A stretch of DNA of 64,000 nucleotides from Xiphophorus maculatus (Eukaryota > Chordata > Actinopteri > Cyprinodontiformes > Poeciliidae). Both the position numbers and the translations under genes were made by a program. The stretch spans positions 19,514,312-19,578,311 of the forward strand of contig NC_036459.1 of the NCBI RefSeq assembly GCF_002775205.1. Reading direction: 5' to 3'. Numbering within the stretch: position 1 is the stretch's first letter; every line of letters begins with the position of its first letter. Of the stretch, positions 36,455-48,636 are shown in pieces. The notes below the pieces were generated by a model that did no database searches, was not told where the DNA came from, and saw nothing but the letters and a program-made list of their open reading frames with translations.

Positions 36455-38035
36455 CACATGGTAGTGGCAGCATCATGATGTGGTATGGTGGGGCTCTAGA
36501 CTAACTTTTTGCACTGGTGCATCTAACATTTTCTTCTTAGATTCACTAGCACAAAAGTTAGGTACACCCAAATTTCTGACCATACTGCAGTTTTAAAGTT
36601 CCTTTAAAAAAAAAAAAACACTATAAAATTAAGGTAATATTGACCTGCAAATGATTAATGGTTTTCTTCATCAAGAACAGCTAAACCAGGGGTCTCAAAC
36701 TCGCGGCCCGCGGGCCAACTGCGGCCCGCGGGACGATAGTTTGTGGCCCCCGCCTTAGTATGAAAGTTTAATGTTAGTGCGGCCCGCGAGTTTGATTTAA
36801 TTGGCACTTTTCAGTGTTGCGTGCGGAGCTGAACGAACTTACCAATCACGGTGGAGTATATTGCTCTCGGGGGCAGGACATCGGCCGGGCCTATTTGCAT
36901 TTTCTATTTGTCATTATTTGCATGCGGTACATGCGCAATTTCCGCGGCCACTCCCGCTTCACGTGCTTCAGCATCCGGTCTAGACCGGAAGTTGCTGATC
37001 AGTGTAGTAATTAAGCTTAGGCGCTGTAACGCTTGGGTTGTGTTTAAGGGAGAAGAGGAGGTGGCAGATTCGTCAGGACGGTCAAAAACTCACAACCACA
37101 CTGGTACTGGGAATTCCACAGTATTGTCCTTTAATAAATACGCTCTTCACCAACCTTACAAAGCCCGGTTGAACGGCTGCTATATTATCAGACATGAAAA
37201 TTGAGCAGCGTCCAAGCAACCCGTAACATTACTAAAAAGTTAGGGAGCTAACATGTCCGTCTAGCACGTTTCTCCCACGCTCTCTACAGAGAAGCCGTGG
37301 CGCATACTTCTGACATCATTAGCAATACTAGAAAATCTTAAAGAGACACTACACAATTACGGCTGTTACAGCACTTGACTACGGCCAAATATGGTAATAG
37401 GCAATCAGAAAGGTTCGGCTGAGGAGACCGTGTGTGTGAATGCGGCCCAGCCTCACCCAGACTCTACCTCCAGCGGCCCCCGGGTAAATTGAGTTTGAGA
37501 CCCCTGAGCTAAACTGATCAGAGTTGATTGAAGTTGGTTGAATGTAATGGAGGACAATCCTGGAGAAAACCTGTTTGAGGCTGCAGAAGACCTGAGTCTC
37601 GGATGGAGGTTCGCCTTTCAGCAGGTCAACCAACCTAAACACACAGCCATGCTGTAAATCATTTTGGTGTCATGGTTCAAATAGGAAGTCTGACCTATTG
37701 GGTTAGATCAAAAATGGGTTACATTTAAGGATAGTCCTGTATTCCTGTGTGGATCAGTCTAATTCCTTGCCTAATCTTACTGAGAAACTGTTACAAGGCT
37801 TTAAAAAAATCCACAGTCCACAGATGCTGCCCGTATCACTAAACTAAACGTGTGCAACTTTCCAAAGAAGAATCAAAACATTTGAATACAAATGCAAAAT
37901 AAAGCATAATTTCTACTTCATAATTGTAACCTCTGTTATATGTTATATACATTATAATAAAGTCAAAATTTGTAGCAGTTGTACTTGCATCATGACAAAA
38001 TTGAAAATTTCAAGCAATCTGAACACTTTTGTGTA
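36455..38035 (+). mobile_element. Second Tc1-like relic, split by a hAT insertion
   Basis: GGCAGCATCATGATGTGG at about 36466-36484 and, beyond the hAT element, AATCCTGGAGAAAACCTGTT (about 37556-37575) with CTAAACACACAGCC are consecutive parts of a fish Tc1-like transposase gene. The end near 38030, GAACACTTTTGTG, resembles its terminal repeat. The frame is thoroughly broken. The family differs from the copy at 35270-35922. Confidence 0.75.
36687..37506. mobile_element. hAT-type non-autonomous element, 820 bp
   Basis: Termini are CAGGGGTCTCAAACTCGCGG and, inverted, CAGGGGTCTCAAACTCAATT. AGCTAAAC is duplicated exactly at 36679-36686 and 37507-37514. GCGGCCCGCGGG words make both ends locally CpG-rich. 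Short open frames inside (such as 36851-37204) match no transposase I know. Confidence 0.92.
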
Positions 38036-38405
38036 TGGGGTGTGCATGCGTGTGTATGTTGGGATGAGGGTGCTGAATTTGCTAGGAGTTTGCATTTTCT
38101 CAACATGGATTCCCTTGAGGTTCTCTAATTATAAATGGCCACAACCTCCACCAGCAACCCTTCACAAATAAGCAATATAACCTGTAAGATTCATTAGACA
38201 TGAGATAAATTTAACAAACTACCAGAATTCCAAACAATGGGATCTCTGCTGTTTAAATATATGAAGAGAGAGCTTATTGACTTATAATTAGTTGTCTACA
38301 CGTACTTTTGAGGCATTAATGAAATTTCATGTATACATCTTAGAAAATAACTAGACCGTAAAATACTCGTTGCTACATTGATAGCCACGCCTTCCCATGA
38401 CACCG

Positions 38406-38436
38406 CCAATCAGAGTTGACGCTGGGGTTATATAAA
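38406..38436 (+). promoter_or_regulatory. CCAAT and TATA boxes of the SIM-motif gene
   Basis: CCAAT at 38406-38410 and TTATATAAA at 38428-38436 are spaced as in a focused promoter. Downstream lies a probable first exon to 38683 with a strong donor (CGA/GTAAGTG). That exon holds only a short open frame (38494-38613, 39 residues) that stops before the donor, so it is a 5' UTR exon with an upstream ORF. It is assigned to the SIM-motif gene on position and strand. Confidence 0.55.
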
Positions 38437-40044
38437 CCCATCGGTCCAACGGTTAAAGTTTGCCCCTCCCACTATGATTTCAGAGTAAATACTATGTCAG
38501 AGTTGGGGGACGTTAGGAGAGCTCGTGTGTGGAAGTCGCGTGACCTCAGTCTAACTTGTGTTTGTGGATTTGCCCGGCGTGCATTTTGGAAAACCTTGCT
38601 CGAAGTTCATTAGCGGAAAAAAACAGGAAGTAACTTTCAAGTTGTGAGCAACTGTACGCCTTCAGTAGGAACCAGCAGAACGAGTAAGTGCTTGTGTCTT
38701 GTTTGTTCAGACCACCGAGGCATTTAGAGCTGTACACGGAAATGAAGTCATTCTGCTGTACGGACCTGAAAATGATTAAACCCCGGTTTACTTAACAGAA
38801 CTAATTCGGAAACGGTTTGCGTCACAGCATTAATGTTAATGTTTTCTTCACCAGCGTTAGATATTAGAATTTCCATCTGCAAAAGTTTCTTACGTTAGGG
38901 GAGCTAGCGGGCTCCTGCCTGTTTATAGTGTTTACTCTGATGGTTCATCTGCTAGAAAGCTTCCAAAACCAACATGGTGCCCCATATCACAAAATTGGCC
39001 GGGAGTGGGGGGCGAACAATTTTGCCCCCGGCCAATCTCAATTAAAACAAAATGAGAGCAAAATGACAGTCGCAATACTCTTCCACAAATAAAACAATTA
39101 TGTTAAGTGTAACATATGTTCAAAGGACCCTCATGTGAAAGCAATTTAAGACTGATCGTCACAATGCCAAGTTGGAAACAGGCCCATTTTGTCGTTTTTG
39201 ATTAATTGAAGGTTTAATTGTAAGCAACCATTACTTAAGCTCAGTCAAAAAATTGAAAAATTTGGTTTTGTCTTCAAAAATTCTCTTTTAATTTGCATAA
39301 ATTAATATGAAATCTATTTTTAACGATTAACACATTGATAAACAATCATCTGATTCCTTTTTGCCACTTTCTTGAAACATTTTCCCAATAAAACTTAAAA
39401 CCTATTGATATTTTTGAGTCAAAATGGTTACCAAATATTACCAAAATATTTCAGAATGAGGACACATTCAGAACAAATCAGTGATAGACTCTGGGCAAAG
39501 GTTACAACAGGTATAGCTAGTGGTAATGCTAGAATTGAACTTCTTTTAGGTAGATTCTGGGTATGGGTTTAAAGGACTCTTCTTTTACTTTGTTAGTGAG
39601 AAGAAAGTGATTTTGGGAGCAACAAGGTAAAATTCCAAGACATATTAACTCGAAAATGATTCTAATGTGGTACAACAGCGGGAATATAATTCACCTCCTG
39701 GAAAAGGCATCAGTTTCTTATTGTTATAAAAAAGAGGGTGGAGATATATTTTTCCAACAGGAAAATGTATGAAAGATGGAATGGAAAATTGATAACCAAG
39801 ACTTAGCATCTGTCTGAATAGCATGCAAATTGCTGTAGAAATGGCACTAAAAACTTTTGCATATTCTGCTGATGAAATGGGAATATTACATTTAGATAGA
39901 AATTCCTCATAGCTCAGCAACATAAGACATGAGACTTTTGTCATGTTTCTAGAATATAATGAAATTGGAGTGGTACCCTCAGCAATTAAAAAGACAAAGT
40001 CTTAATCAGTCCTTAGGGTGTAGCATAAGGGTGTGGTGTGTCTG

Positions 40045-40620
40045 CAGGGGGGCAAAGAAGATGGAAAGTGGGCAGATTAATCACAGCTCTTGGGTGGACC
40101 AGAGGAAGCTGTTCTTTAGCTACGTGGTTGTTGAGGTACAAACAGTTTGTCCTGGGTGGGTGGGATCAGCAGCAATACAACTGGACTTTCTATGCAGTCT
40201 GCCAATATACATTAGGTCCAGATTCGGCAACTGACTCCCCACGATCCACTGGGCAGTTTTCACCACCAAGGCTAAGTCCTTTTTGTCCTGGATTGTGCAG
40301 TTGCCAAACCACAGTCATACTGAGGCAGAGGATGCTCTCAATGCTCTGTAGAAGTTCTTAAGCAACTGAGCAGGAAGTCCACCCCTTTTCAATTTCCTGA
40401 GGAAAAAAGTCTTTGTTTACCCTTCCTTGTCAGAAAGAGGTGTTCAGTGACCAGGTCAGGTCCGAGGTGATGTGGATTCCCAGAAATTTGATGTTGCCTG
40501 CGCACTCCACGTCCTCCCCTTGAATTCTAATAGGTGGGTGCACTGTCCTTCTGTAGTTCAGTACTGTTACTGTCACACTGATTATCACTAGCTGAATCAT
40601 TGGAGATGGGACAACTACTT
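40045..40620 (-). mobile_element. Antisense LINE 3' relic
   Basis: On the minus strand, translation in shifting frames gives NIKFLGIHITSDLTWSLNT, then VVKTAQWIVGSQLP, DPTHPGQ and LKNSF. This is the post-RT region of a fish non-LTR retrotransposon. Several frameshifts and stops are present. Plus-strand open frames here are shadows of it. Confidence 0.75.
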
Positions 40621-41301
40621 AGTTTAGCTTCAGTGAGCCACTGTTGGAGTAGATGGCAAAAACTCTTTTAAACCCAGGCAAGAAGCTAGGAATGTATAGA
40701 TCTGTGCATTTAGGACTGTGTTTCTACATTTAATCTTTAATTGGCTGTGTCTTTTTATTTCTCCAGAGAAGTCAAGTGCTTCCAGAAATGTGGGTGTTCC
40801 TTCGGCCAAAAGATGATTCATGATCTTCTGTGAAATTACATGCCGCTATAACCAAGGAATGACATTTTGTCAATATATACTGAAGATTACAGTGACTTGT
40901 TGTTCTACTTGGAATCAACTGGACTGGGCACAATCATAACAGATAATCTCAGGAACCAAAGACCTACCAATTTCACTAAAGACCAAAGCAAGCACTACAT
41001 TCCTTGATTCAAACCGTGAAGAGCCTTACTTTTTGAAATAAGGATCAGAGCCAGAATTTCCATTTCACAACTTTGCAATTTGGATGCCTGCCAGAGAAAA
41101 CAGACCCTACATGTATGGTGGATAAGAAGGGACAAACTAACGAATGCTCAACTGAATGGGCCTTCAGTCTTTGGTGTGTTTTAGTGTCCCTAAGGAAGAA
41201 GTACTTGGAGGCTCAACAAAGGATCCCTTGAACAATTTAGTGATGGAGTCTCCCCATTCAGACCAGTAATAATTTCACACCATTGTTTTATTTTTTCTAA
41301 G

Positions 41302-44300
41302 AAAAGTTCTGGAAGATTCTCAAAGCTTCCATCAGAAAATGTTCTTACATTCACCTCTTCATTGTCAACCATCCACTGTCAGTGTCTTAACAGACAATAT
41401 ACTGACAAATGACCAAATATGTGAATGGATTGCTTCCATGGTTTCAGAATTTAGGTATGCAAGAGAACAATGTGTGTTCACCAGCAGAACCTCTGAGCAA
41501 CACGACTCTGAAACCAGCACATCACCTCCCACCTTGGTAGTCACCTCCCCCCAGGCCTTCACCTCTGATAAAGACGATGAGCACAAGCAAAATTCTAACC
41601 TGACTTTTTCTCAGCTGGGTTCTGTCACAGTTGGTCAGTCACCTGAAGAAGATGGTTTAAGGACAACTACAAAATCAAGTTCTGAGAAGAAAGGTGAGCA
41701 GGCTGGTGAACCAGATGACAATCATACATGTGACCTTTAACCTCCAGAGGTGTCTATGGAAGAAAGATGGCATTTTTCCTGGGAATAGACTAAAGTAAGG
41801 GTGCATCAATAAATCAATCCCAATTTTCTTAATTTTAGGATACCAGCCAATATTTTCATGTACAACCAATCTTGTCTACTTCTGAAAAGGCCTGAAAATC
41901 AGCCAGTGAGCCCCTATTGCCCTGCTGTGAGAGGTGGCAGACTGATGACTTGCCCACCAGGCCACGTCGGCACTGCACAGTTAACAAGTTTCAGCAACTT
42001 TTCAGACAAAACAAATCTGTATCAGCCAAAATCAGAATTGGAAGATTAGGCTTTTTGATATTGATTGCCCAAAACACTGCAATTGGTGCACTCTACTAAC
42101 AATGATTTTCTAAGCTAATAACAATAGAAAACATTTGACCCAAAATGTTATGAAGCTGTACAATTTTTCAAAAAAAAAAAATTCTTTTTCCCAAAACATT
42201 ACATAAACTTGAGCAGATAAAACAGAAAAAAAATCACAATATTTTTGATGGGTGTAAAATAAACTGTGTGTTTTGTCTGAATTGTCACAAAGTGTCGAAA
42301 AAGTCAATTGGTAATGGTGGGGTGAGTATTGTTAACTGCAAATGTGCAGACATGACCTGGTGAGCAGGTCTGCCAGTCAAACCTTTCACAGCAGAGCAAA
42401 AGACAACAGCAGTTGATTTTTAGACCTTTAGGGTAGATGAGATCAGGGATAAGATCGGCTTCACATGAAGAATCGGCCGATCACCGTTCTCCCAAAATTA
42501 AGGAAATCAATGCCGATGAATTGGTGCACCCCTACTTTCCAGATATGTTTATGGAGTAATGATGGATGTTAACGGAAAATGACATAACTGCACAAATGTT
42601 TATTCATTGTTCTGGAAAATGTACAGTTTATTCAAGAGTCAACTGACAATTATTGCATAGTGTGTAGGTAACTTTTTTTTTATCTTTGAACTCCTACAGA
42701 ACATTCACAGATCCTGTCAGAAGTCTCCAGCACCCATGAGAAGAAGGATGAACAGAGTTCTGTCATTAACACTACCATTCATGACTTTAGCAGTGATGAA
42801 CTGACAAAGGAGTCCGATCAAACAGTGGCTGGCAATTCATCAGATAAAGACTCCATGTTTCGGTTACATGGCAGCAAGACTTTAGATGACAAAGACGGAA
42901 AAAGTGAAGTTTGTCAGCAGCAAAAGGGGTATGAAATCAAAGAGTGGAGAGTAGTAGCTGCCTCGAGGTCAAGTACAACCAAAGAAGAGTCCAGGAAAGC
43001 TGGTAAAACTCAAACTGATGGAGCAAGCTCATTGGGTTCACGCCAACAGAACTCAACCAATGTATTGGACAAAAGGCTCCAACAAACCAAACCTAACCAT
43101 CCAGCACAAAGCAACACAGATGGAACACCAAATTTTCCAATTCTAACTGATCCCCAGTATGATAATATTTCAGATGTGGAAGAGCCCTTAGGGTTGACTG
43201 CCAGATTTCTGAGGGTAGAGCAATATGAAGACATAAGTGAAGATGAGAATCAGGGCAGTGGAAAACGAGCTGGGAACATGGGCTCTACCCCACCTGTTGT
43301 ATCTGAGGCCTGCAGTAAAACATTAGGAAATGTGCAGATTTACGATTCCCCCAATACACCCACACTCGATGAAATAACAGATGTCCATTCTCTGCATTCT
43401 GTTGAAAATGCTGATGAGTCAGAACATCACTTGTGTATTGATAGAGATCATGGAGGGCAGACAAGCCACTTCTATGAGGAATTTAGTGATGAGTCTGATG
43501 AGGAGAGTGAGGTTGAGTTTGAAGTGGTACCTGTAATGATGTCAGACCTTAACCCTGAACCGGTGGAAGAGGAGCCTGCTTCAGGAAAAATGATGCAACA
43601 TGACAGTTATCATGAAAACCAAATTCACCAGCATGGCGTAAGTGCAAGAAAAAGTTGTGCTCCAAAGCCAGTACCAGCATCTGCATTTTCCCAGATGGCC
43701 ATCTTTGACACGCCAGACGATCAAGAACAAGCCATTAGATGTGGTCAGGTTTCCTTTGTCGCACTCCCCTGTGGCAGCCCTGAGTCAACATCAGGACAAG
43801 GTGAGGACAGTTGTGCCACTGAGGACAGTTGTTCTTATTCATCTGGTCCTGAGTGCAACTATATGACTGTGTCTAAGGAGCTATATAAGAGCATATCATC
43901 TGCCCAAAGAAAGACTGGCCACTGCATCCCTGACAACAGGGAGGATGTGCAAATGCCTCCAGATGATGGTATAATTGACAACCTGACTTTGGATGCGGAA
44001 GATAACCACTGTGAGTCAGAAATGAAGAAACGATCTCAAACTTCAGAGAATTCCAAACAAAATGATGAAAGTGTTGTGATTATTTTGTCTGACTCGGATG
44101 AAGAAGATAGGGAAAAATACAACATCGCAAAAATGGCTTCGACTGCAACTTCAGTAGACTGTGGCAGAGGTTCTTCTAGACAAGAGAGGAACACAGCAAC
44201 TCCTGAAGTAGCAACATTGGACAAGAACCAAAAGAGCAGCAGGTCAAGAGTGAGTTGGCAACAGTCTGGCAATGAAGATCTGACAAGAGAGGTTATCTCA

Positions 44301-44864
44301 GCGGAAGCAGAGGACAGTGACGACTTCTCAAATGCAGGTGTAAATGTTTTGGTTCCTGAAAGGAAAAAACAGAGAACAGCCTCTAGCCACCCCAGACGGT
44401 TATCAGAGGCAGACATCACTAAAAATGTCAGTATAATTGATCGCATGATTGTTATAGAATCTAAATCTGGTGAGCCGGCTACACTTGTCAGGGTACCCAG
44501 AGACCCCAGGCAAGGTCTGCGTCAATCCATGCCAATGGCAAAGTCTTCATTTACAGAGAGGGATAGGATTAGAGAGCAACCTGACAAACCTGCCTCCATC
44601 CCCACTAGAACTCATGTAGAAGCCCACAAGAACTCTCGTAGACGCATCATGCATACTTCACAGTCTCCCTCCTCTGACAACCCTTCAGCAATGGATCATC
44701 CCTTCACTCCTGCAAGGTTTCCATCATCTTCAGCTCCTGTTCAGTCAATGCCAGTCACCAGCCATGCAAGGGGAAAAGTGTTTAGAACCTGGAAAGATCA
44801 GCATGTCCCTCTGCGCAGGGAGAAAAAACACAAGAGGGCAAATTCCTTCCAACGTCCTCGCTAG
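41302..44864 (+). CDS. Acidic SIM-motif protein of unknown function
   Basis: Exon 41302-41693 joins exon 42700-44864 in phase 1; from ATG 41339 this gives 839 residues. The frame is open back to the acceptor at 41302 (VLEDSQSFHQ), so coding may start further upstream, but no earlier coding exon was found. The protein is Ser/Asp/Glu-rich and looks disordered. Visible motifs are paired YDNISDVEE and YEDISEDEN, an acidic patch (SDESDEESEVEFEVV, about 43488-43532), and VVIILSDSDEED near residue 577, a textbook SUMO-interacting motif with acidic flank. A basic C-terminus (RREKKHKR) could be a nuclear localisation signal. I recognise no catalytic domain. A nuclear SUMO-dependent role is inferred from the motif only. 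Confidence 0.75.
41795..42536. mobile_element. TIR element in the SIM-motif gene intron
   Basis: The right end, inverted, reads TAGGGGTGCACCAATTCATC then TTTCCTTAATTTTGGGA. The left end reads AGGGTGCATCAATAAATC then TTTTCTTAATTTTAGGA. No transposase frame is present and no clean target duplication was found. It is a relative of the copy at 22230-22680. Confidence 0.65.
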
Positions 44865-45454
44865 ATGGTTCACCAGTAGCTCAGATGGCAGTGGTTTTTC
44901 CCAGGATATGATGATCACTGAGAAAAATTCTATTAGGTCATTTATATTTTATTCATAATTCTATTAAACAGTAAAATATGTATAAAGTATCACATTCTGG
45001 ATGTTATAAATATATCTTATTGTCTTACTTCCAGTATTGTATCTCATTGTTTTTTGGGACAAATGTAAATTTGAGATGTCACATGTGAATGTTTTATCAA
45101 CCTCATGTTGTACTGAACATTTGACTAAAATCCTGACTTCTCACCTACACTGAGTTTTGTTCTTTTCCTCGAGTGCAGCTTTGACTTCAAACATAAACTT
45201 CATATGCCTTCGGAGCTGTATCACTGCTGTGTTTGTATTTCACCACAGGGTAAGCTGGCATGAAGGTTTTATTTCTTTATGATGCATTACTGAGTAAGTG
45301 TTTCATGTTTCTTCCACATTTAAATACAGCAAAGGAAGTGAAACCTGGAGGAGAGTAAAGGTTTTTACTGAGAAATTAGGTCCTACTAAGCAGTGTATCT
45401 GTGTATTGGACAATATTTGCACTTGCTACTTTTGTTTTTGATACATTAGAACTG

Positions 45455-47390
45455 GTATGGAGAAAATCAACTTGTGATTGGCTCGTTTCCAAGTTATCCC
45501 GTTCATACTTGACGTCTTCTCTCTTCCGAAAAGTATCCTTGTCGCCAGTTGTAATGTCTTAATGAACAGAGGAGGCTCAAGCTACATTCATATCTCTTTA
45601 TTGTCATGCTATCCTCCTGGTAACTGCAGAGAGAGATCTTGCACGTCACAGAATACAAGGACTGTACCAACTCAGGAAATCACAGGGGTAAATACACCAC
45701 AACAAGTATTACAGGAAGTTGGCCATTTTGGATAGAAGTTCCGAGTTTGACCCCATTTTTGACGTTTACAGTCTTATTTGATCGAACTCCTCCTAGGGAT
45801 TTTGATTGATCGGCTTCAAACTTGGTCAGTCTGTTCATAAGGCATGGCCGATTTTTAGTTATCCAAATGGTGAGTGTTTGAGCATGCTGAAGGGGAGTTA
45901 CCAGGGGTCAAAGTTCACCTACTTGCCAGGAAAAAATAAATTAATAAAATAAATTATCTCCTACACAAAAACTCACAGAGACACTAAACTTTCAGTGATT
46001 GATCATCATTGGGTGTCCTACAATACCCTATGGTCAAATGATGACATCACTTAGGCCACGCCCCCTGAGAACAGGAAGTGTCATATTTTACTGTGAACGG
46101 TCGCTATCTTACCCCTTTGACCTAATCAACATGAAACTGTGTCCAGAGACAGAACACATGTTGGTGTGTTGTGGATTCCAACCCCGACCTACTTCAATGG
46201 AGTAGGTGGGTGTGACGGCGTGGCAAAGTGACCTGTAACGCCGTTGCCATACGTCTGGCTCTGAATTCCACAGTTTCAGGCCGAGCTGCTCCAAACTCAC
46301 TAGGATGGATCCTTATCCACCCACCGACAGTTACCATAACCATCTTTGGTGGGCATGGCCTAATTTCTCTATAGCGCCCCCTAGAATATTTTAAATGATC
46401 AGCCCCAAGCCATGCTTTAACCTAGAATTACCAAACTTGGTACACATGTGTATCTTGCCAGGACGTACAAAAAAGTCTTGGAGCCATGGTCTAAACCCAA
46501 CAGGAAGTTGGCCATTTTGGATCAAAGCCGTCATTTTCTCTTTTTTATAGACGTATCTGATCAAACTCCTCCTACAGTTTTTCACATACAGACTTCACAA
46601 TCACTTAGCACACTCTTGATTGATCAAAGGTCAAAAGTTATCATAGGATTTCTACTACATCAAAGCATGTGGGCGTGGCTAAGTGTCAAACTTTGACTAT
46701 TCGCTATGAAACATCAAGGTACAATAACTCCCACATTGAAGGTCACAGCTGCATAAGACTTCATATGTCTCACTACAAACAAGTCCTGATCACATTGTGA
46801 TGGTCATTTTATGTCATCACTTTAGCCCCGCCCACTTCCAACAGGAAGTCACCTGTTTTTCCTGCTGTATGTCTTACTTTTGCTCTGTTATTTATATGGG
46901 TTTAATCATGTGCAAACTGATATAAATGATAATATGATGAACTCTGTCAATGCTCACTGCTGGCTGAACCGTGTGGGCGTTGCCAAATGGCGAATATCAG
47001 TCCTTCGCCATATTCATACGATTGTCTTTAAATCACACATGGATTATCCGATTGGCACCAAACTCGATATGTAAGACCTTTGTTCACCTCTGAAGAGCCA
47101 CAGAGCATTGAAATGTAATTTGACTCCGCTGCTCCCCCTAGGTTAATCCGTCAACTATATCTCCTCGCTACATCGACCAGATTTTTTGTGAGTCGCCGAG
47201 GAGCACTGGCGAACGCATCAATGTGTATCGCCTGGTGGACAGGCGCGGAAACTGCGTGACAGCTTCTGCGGTGGCTAGCGGGCAGCAGTGCTGGAAACTG
47301 CGCGAGAGCTTCTGCTGGGACCCCCACGGTAGCCAATAGCCCGGAGCGGCCCCGGAGGGCCGTACGAGGTTGCTCGCAACTTTAATGCAT
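45455..47390. repeat. Diverged teleost interspersed repeat, class unknown
   Basis: Phrases recur inside the block: AGGAAGTTGGCCATTTTGGA at about 45714-45733 and again near 46502-46521, ATCGAACTCCTCCTA and ATCAAACTCCTCCTA, and CTTCAAACTTGGT-type words. It ends in a GC-rich tail with GGAGGGCCGTACGAGG and GCTCGCAACTTTAAT. I recall this text as high-copy repeat in fish genomes, but the superfamily is not evident and there is no reading frame. Confidence 0.55.
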
Positions 47391-47829
47391 TTTATGGTCG
47401 CCCACACAGTCACGAAGACATGGAAAATAGTTGTACCGAACATTAAAATGAAGAAAACTATGACGGTATATTTTTAATGGCTGTCCATATCTGTTGTACA
47501 AAGCAAGGTATTATTTAGTTTTATGCTGTTATGGATTCTGTTTTCCTCTCTTTATCTGCTTACACGCACAGAGTTATGCAGCTTACATAACCCTGTTTTT
47601 ACGTGACTGTCCCCAGTCACACATAAACAGTCTCCTAGTACACTTCTGCTTCTGTAAAAAGTACACTTTTTACAGTAGCATTTGATTTAAAAAAAAAGTG
47701 TACTCAAGTACCGAGTTATCAAGTTATCAATTATTTTCTATTATTATTATCTAAAACATTACACAATTAGAGGGCCCAAAATATATAAAGTTCAGTGGAA
47801 ATGTTTGTATTTTAAAGACAAAATGACAA

Positions 47830-48110
47830 TTTTGTTCAAATACACTGACAAAAGAAAATAGTTGATCCAACTTAATTGAATTGCTTCAATTGGTAACAAG
47901 TAATTCAATTAATTTTATCCAACCTAATTTATTAAGTTTGGTTAACTTGACAAATTTAAGTCAGTCTTACTCAATTCATTTACTTTATTCCAAATAAAAT
48001 ATTTAAATCCATCTTACTTAATTTTATAGAATGTCAACTCAAAATTTTAAGTTGTTCCAACTTAAAAAACTACACTACCCCAAATTAAATTATCACTCAC
48101 ATTTTACTTA
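47830..48110. repeat. AT-rich TTAAGT-type fish repeat
   Basis: Repeats of TTAATTGAATTG, AAGTTTGGTTAACTTG and TTTTAAGTTGTTCCAACTTA are characteristic of an AT-rich teleost repeat and resemble 17340-17620. No gene is seen here. Confidence 0.5.
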
Positions 48111-48403
48111 AAATATAGCTTGCATTTAAATTATTTTAAAAGTGGATTTTTACATGTTATTTTAGTTTTTCAAATAGGAGTAAAATACCTTTATGCTACT
48201 CAGAAATTCCACTTGGTTAAAATAAATCTACACAAATGGAACATTTTAAATTTTATTGTGAAAGCATCACAAACTTACAGGTTTTTCACAAAATATTATG
48301 CATTAAACAGATCTTTTGAAACTTCATAAGGGATATTACTTTTCTGCTTAATTGGGGTTGTATTTTTGAATACTTCAACCTTTTTGGTCAGCGACCTGCT
48401 AGA

Positions 48404-48636
48404 TCAGAGGTGCCCAAGTCCAGTTCTGGAGAGCAATCATCCTGCAACTTTCAGATGCATCCCATCTCCAATACATCTGAATCAAATGAACTGCTCATTA
48501 CAATGCCTCTGCTGAGCTGAATGTCTGCTGGTGTGTGAATTCAGAAATTAGCTTCAGGTGGTATTGAAATAGGGTCCATCTGAAAGTTGCACAATGGTAG
48601 CTCTCCCGGACAAGACTTGAACAGCCCTGTGTGAGG
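48404..48636. mobile_element. hAT-type MITE
   Basis: Left end CAGAGGTGCCCAAGTCCAGT followed by GAGAGC and CTGCAACTTTCAGATG. Right end, inverted, CAGGGCTGTTCAAGTC with GAGAGCTACCATTGTGCAAC. The arms are about 55 bp at 75-80% identity. The centre is non-coding. Confidence 0.7.

Noticed and set aside
39959-40361. Plus-strand frames with an apparent exon at 40049-40135
   Set aside because: The opposite strand reads as a degenerate LINE reverse-transcriptase tail, which explains the open frames better.
41302-44864. Assignment of the SIM-motif protein to TASOR, RESF1, TOPORS or DAXX
   Set aside because: Each shares a SUMO-interacting motif or acidic disorder, but I see no diagnostic domain, so no symbol was given.
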